Below are positions 15,591-17,089 of a stretch of 17,089 nt of DNA, in pieces. Numbering within the stretch: the first letter of the stretch is position 1; the number at the start of each line of letters is the position of its first letter. Source of the DNA: a bacterium (GTDB lineage: Bacteria > SZUA-182 > DTGQ01); the NCBI GenBank assembly GCA_023512255.1, contig JAILZY010000075.1:1-17089 (forward strand). Direction: 5' to 3'. Made by a program: the position numbers and the translations under genes. The notes under the pieces are model-generated. The model worked only from the letters and a program-made list of their open reading frames with translations. It did no database searches and was not told the origin of the DNA.

Positions 15591-16907
15591 TTACCTTGTG
15601 CTTTCTGCAACTCCTGCCTCACCTGCCTTAATGACGGCATATTTTGTTGAGATTGGGCCTATGATCTCAGTGAATATGGTGGTAAAGAGCAGAATATTGA
15701 TTACCCAGCTACTCATTTGTGATCCTATTGGGAATTTTTGGAAATCCCGGCGGATGATCATAGCTAGACCAACAGCCACTCCGATCTGGGAAAGCAGCCC
15801 AAATCCAAGATATTTTTGGACAACTTTCGGGGCCTGAGAAAGCCATGTCCCTACAAAAGCCCCTAAGACCTTTCCTAGGATGCGCATCAGCAGATAGCAG
15901 AGCCCTAACCAGCCGATTATTCGAATTAAGCCGATTCTAAGGTGCGCTCCTGCAAGAACAAAAAACATGCAATAAATAGGTGGGCCAACCATGTCGGTCA
16001 ATTGGAAAACCCTACGGCTGGCGTGCGGAATAGCATTACTCAGGGTAATTCCAAGGGCCATACAGGCCAGCAATTCGTCAAGACCCAAAAGGAGGGTTAC
16101 ACCGGCCGTAGCCAGCAGGATGCCCACTGCGGCGATAAGAAGATCCGTCCGGTCATTGATCCGCAAAACCGCAAAGCTCATAGCTGCTCCCGCAACTACC
16201 CCGATCACAATGGCCAAGGTTATATCTTTGAGGGGAGTAAGGATCATCGAGTGAAGCACGGCGGGCCAGAATCTGGCTAAAAGTGATGTCGAGCCCCTTG
16301 CTACGGCATATTGCATGGACAGAAAGGCCTTAGCCATAGCCGAGGAGAATCCATATAAAATTAGAGCAATAGCATCATCAATGGCTACGACAGCAATTAG
16401 GGTTTTAGTTAGCTCCCCCCTGGCTTTGATTTCATTCAAAACCATGAGCGTAGCTGCCGGCGCTGTGGCCGAGGCTACAGCCGCCAAGACCAGGGCCGTC
16501 GAGATGTACTGATACCAGTTGCCGTTTTTCATTACCCAGGGGAGAATGAAATATGAGGATATCCCCACCAGGATGAAAGCTCCGCAGGCCTCACATATAC
16601 TGATTAGGGTGATGGCTTTACCAAGCCTCTTTAATGAGGCTGCCTCTAGCTGCGATCCTATTGAGAAAGCAATAAAGCTGAGAGCCAGAGGAGTTAACAC
16701 TTCGACACTCAGGAGCTCGAACTGGGGACCTTGAAAAATTCCCAGTATTGATTCTCCACATACAAACCCTATGAGGACATATCCAGCCACAGCTGGAACT
16801 TTGAGCCTGTTCATCAGCCGTCCAACACTCACTCCGGCAATCGCGGCGAGCCCTAGGGAAAGAAATCCGTTTAGGTGGGAGAAAAAATTTGCCGCCCAAG
16901 GCTGCAT
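15591..16907 (-). CDS. CPA2-family monovalent cation/proton antiporter (Kef/NapA type)
   Basis: 438 residues with about 12-13 hydrophobic membrane segments filling the whole length. The early segment has VPAVAGYVLIGFVCGESILG. Further on, ATAPAATLMVLNEIKARGELTKTL leads into VVAIDDAIALILYG, which carries the double Asp found in electrogenic CPA2 exchangers. The protein lacks the C-terminal TrkA-N/RCK domain of KefB/KefC, so it is closer to NapA/GerN-like Na+/H+ antiporters, although ion selectivity cannot be read from the sequence. AAGGAG lies 13 bases and GGAAG directly before the ATG. The gene converges on the torD-like gene and appears to be a separate unit with its own promoter at 16969-17000. 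Confidence 0.88.
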   Translation of the reverse strand: MQPWAANFFSHLNGFLSLGLAAIAGVSVGRLMNRLKVPAVAGYVLIGFVCGESILGIFQGPQFELLSVEVLTPLALSFIAFSIGSQLEAASLKRLGKAITLISICEACGAFILVGISSYFILPWVMKNGNWYQYISTALVLAAVASATAPAATLMVLNEIKARGELTKTLIAVVAIDDAIALILYGFSSAMAKAFLSMQYAVARGSTSLLARFWPAVLHSMILTPLKDITLAIVIGVVAGAAMSFAVLRINDRTDLLIAAVGILLATAGVTLLLGLDELLACMALGITLSNAIPHASRRVFQLTDMVGPPIYCMFFVLAGAHLRIGLIRIIGWLGLCYLLMRILGKVLGAFVGTWLSQAPKVVQKYLGFGLLSQIGVAVGLAMIIRRDFQKFPIGSQMSSWVINILLFTTIFTEIIGPISTKYAVIKAGEAGVAESTR

Positions 16908-16968
16908 CTTCCAGATAACACTCCTTATTACTGTTTACTGTAGCGTGGCGCATTTACGAAAAAAAGCG

Positions 16969-17000
16969 ATTATACCAGTATCTATCTTTGCTTAGCAAGA
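16969..17000 (-). promoter_or_regulatory. Putative sigma-70 promoter of the antiporter gene
   Basis: Read leftward, TTGCTA (16995-17000) and a perfect TATAAT (16969-16974) are 18 bases apart, about 60 bases upstream of the ATG. The remaining 17001-17089 shows nothing I can identify. Confidence 0.5.
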
Positions 17001-17089
17001 ATAAAAGACCTCCCCCAGATGTTCCCCATATTTAAAATTAGGAGAAGTAGATAAGCTGCAGGGGAAGGGTATTGAGGTAAAAGACAATA

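Overview
The window looks like a chromosomal segment of an uncultivated, anaerobic, autotrophic or syntrophic type of bacterium. It carries 14 protein genes and no RNA gene that I can recognise. The clearest lifestyle clue is a soluble NAD-linked formate dehydrogenase (FDH) whose catalytic subunit uses a UGA codon as selenocysteine, with a bacterial SECIS hairpin directly behind it. Base composition is balanced to slightly AT-rich, ribosome binding sites are ordinary, and I cannot assign a phylum.

Left part (1-3933): two nearly perfect 70-nt repeats in opposite orientation (3-72 and 3864-3933) bracket a two-CBS-domain protein (+), a Clp1/GRC3-like polynucleotide 5'-kinase (-) and an NHLRC2-like thioredoxin/NHL beta-propeller protein (+). 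A long bidirectional terminator separates the first two. The end of the propeller gene runs into a gene-free stretch (3762-4246) full of short inverted and degenerate tandem repeats.

Middle part (4247-6723, +): an ECF sigma factor, a zinc-finger transmembrane anti-sigma factor, a membrane-anchored Metal_resist/CnrX-type protein and a secreted Spy/ZraP-like protein. This resembles the known sigma/anti-sigma/sensor modules for envelope or metal stress. A hairpin lies between the sigma and anti-sigma genes.

Right part (6861-14437, -): a VWA-domain protein stands alone behind a strong terminator. Upstream of that terminator is the FDH operon in the order NuoE-like, NuoF-like, selenocysteine FdhA, single cNMP-binding-domain protein. 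The NuoF-like subunit has the extra N-terminal [2Fe-2S] and C-terminal 2x[4Fe-4S] domains of the electron-bifurcating HydB/HndC type, so the complex may couple NAD and ferredoxin to formate or CO2. A TorD-family chaperone (+) diverges from the operon and may insert the Mo/W cofactor into FdhA. A CPA2-type cation/proton antiporter (-) closes the window.

Main caution for annotation: FdhA is one 898-residue selenoprotein (9335-12031), not two genes and not a pseudogene.
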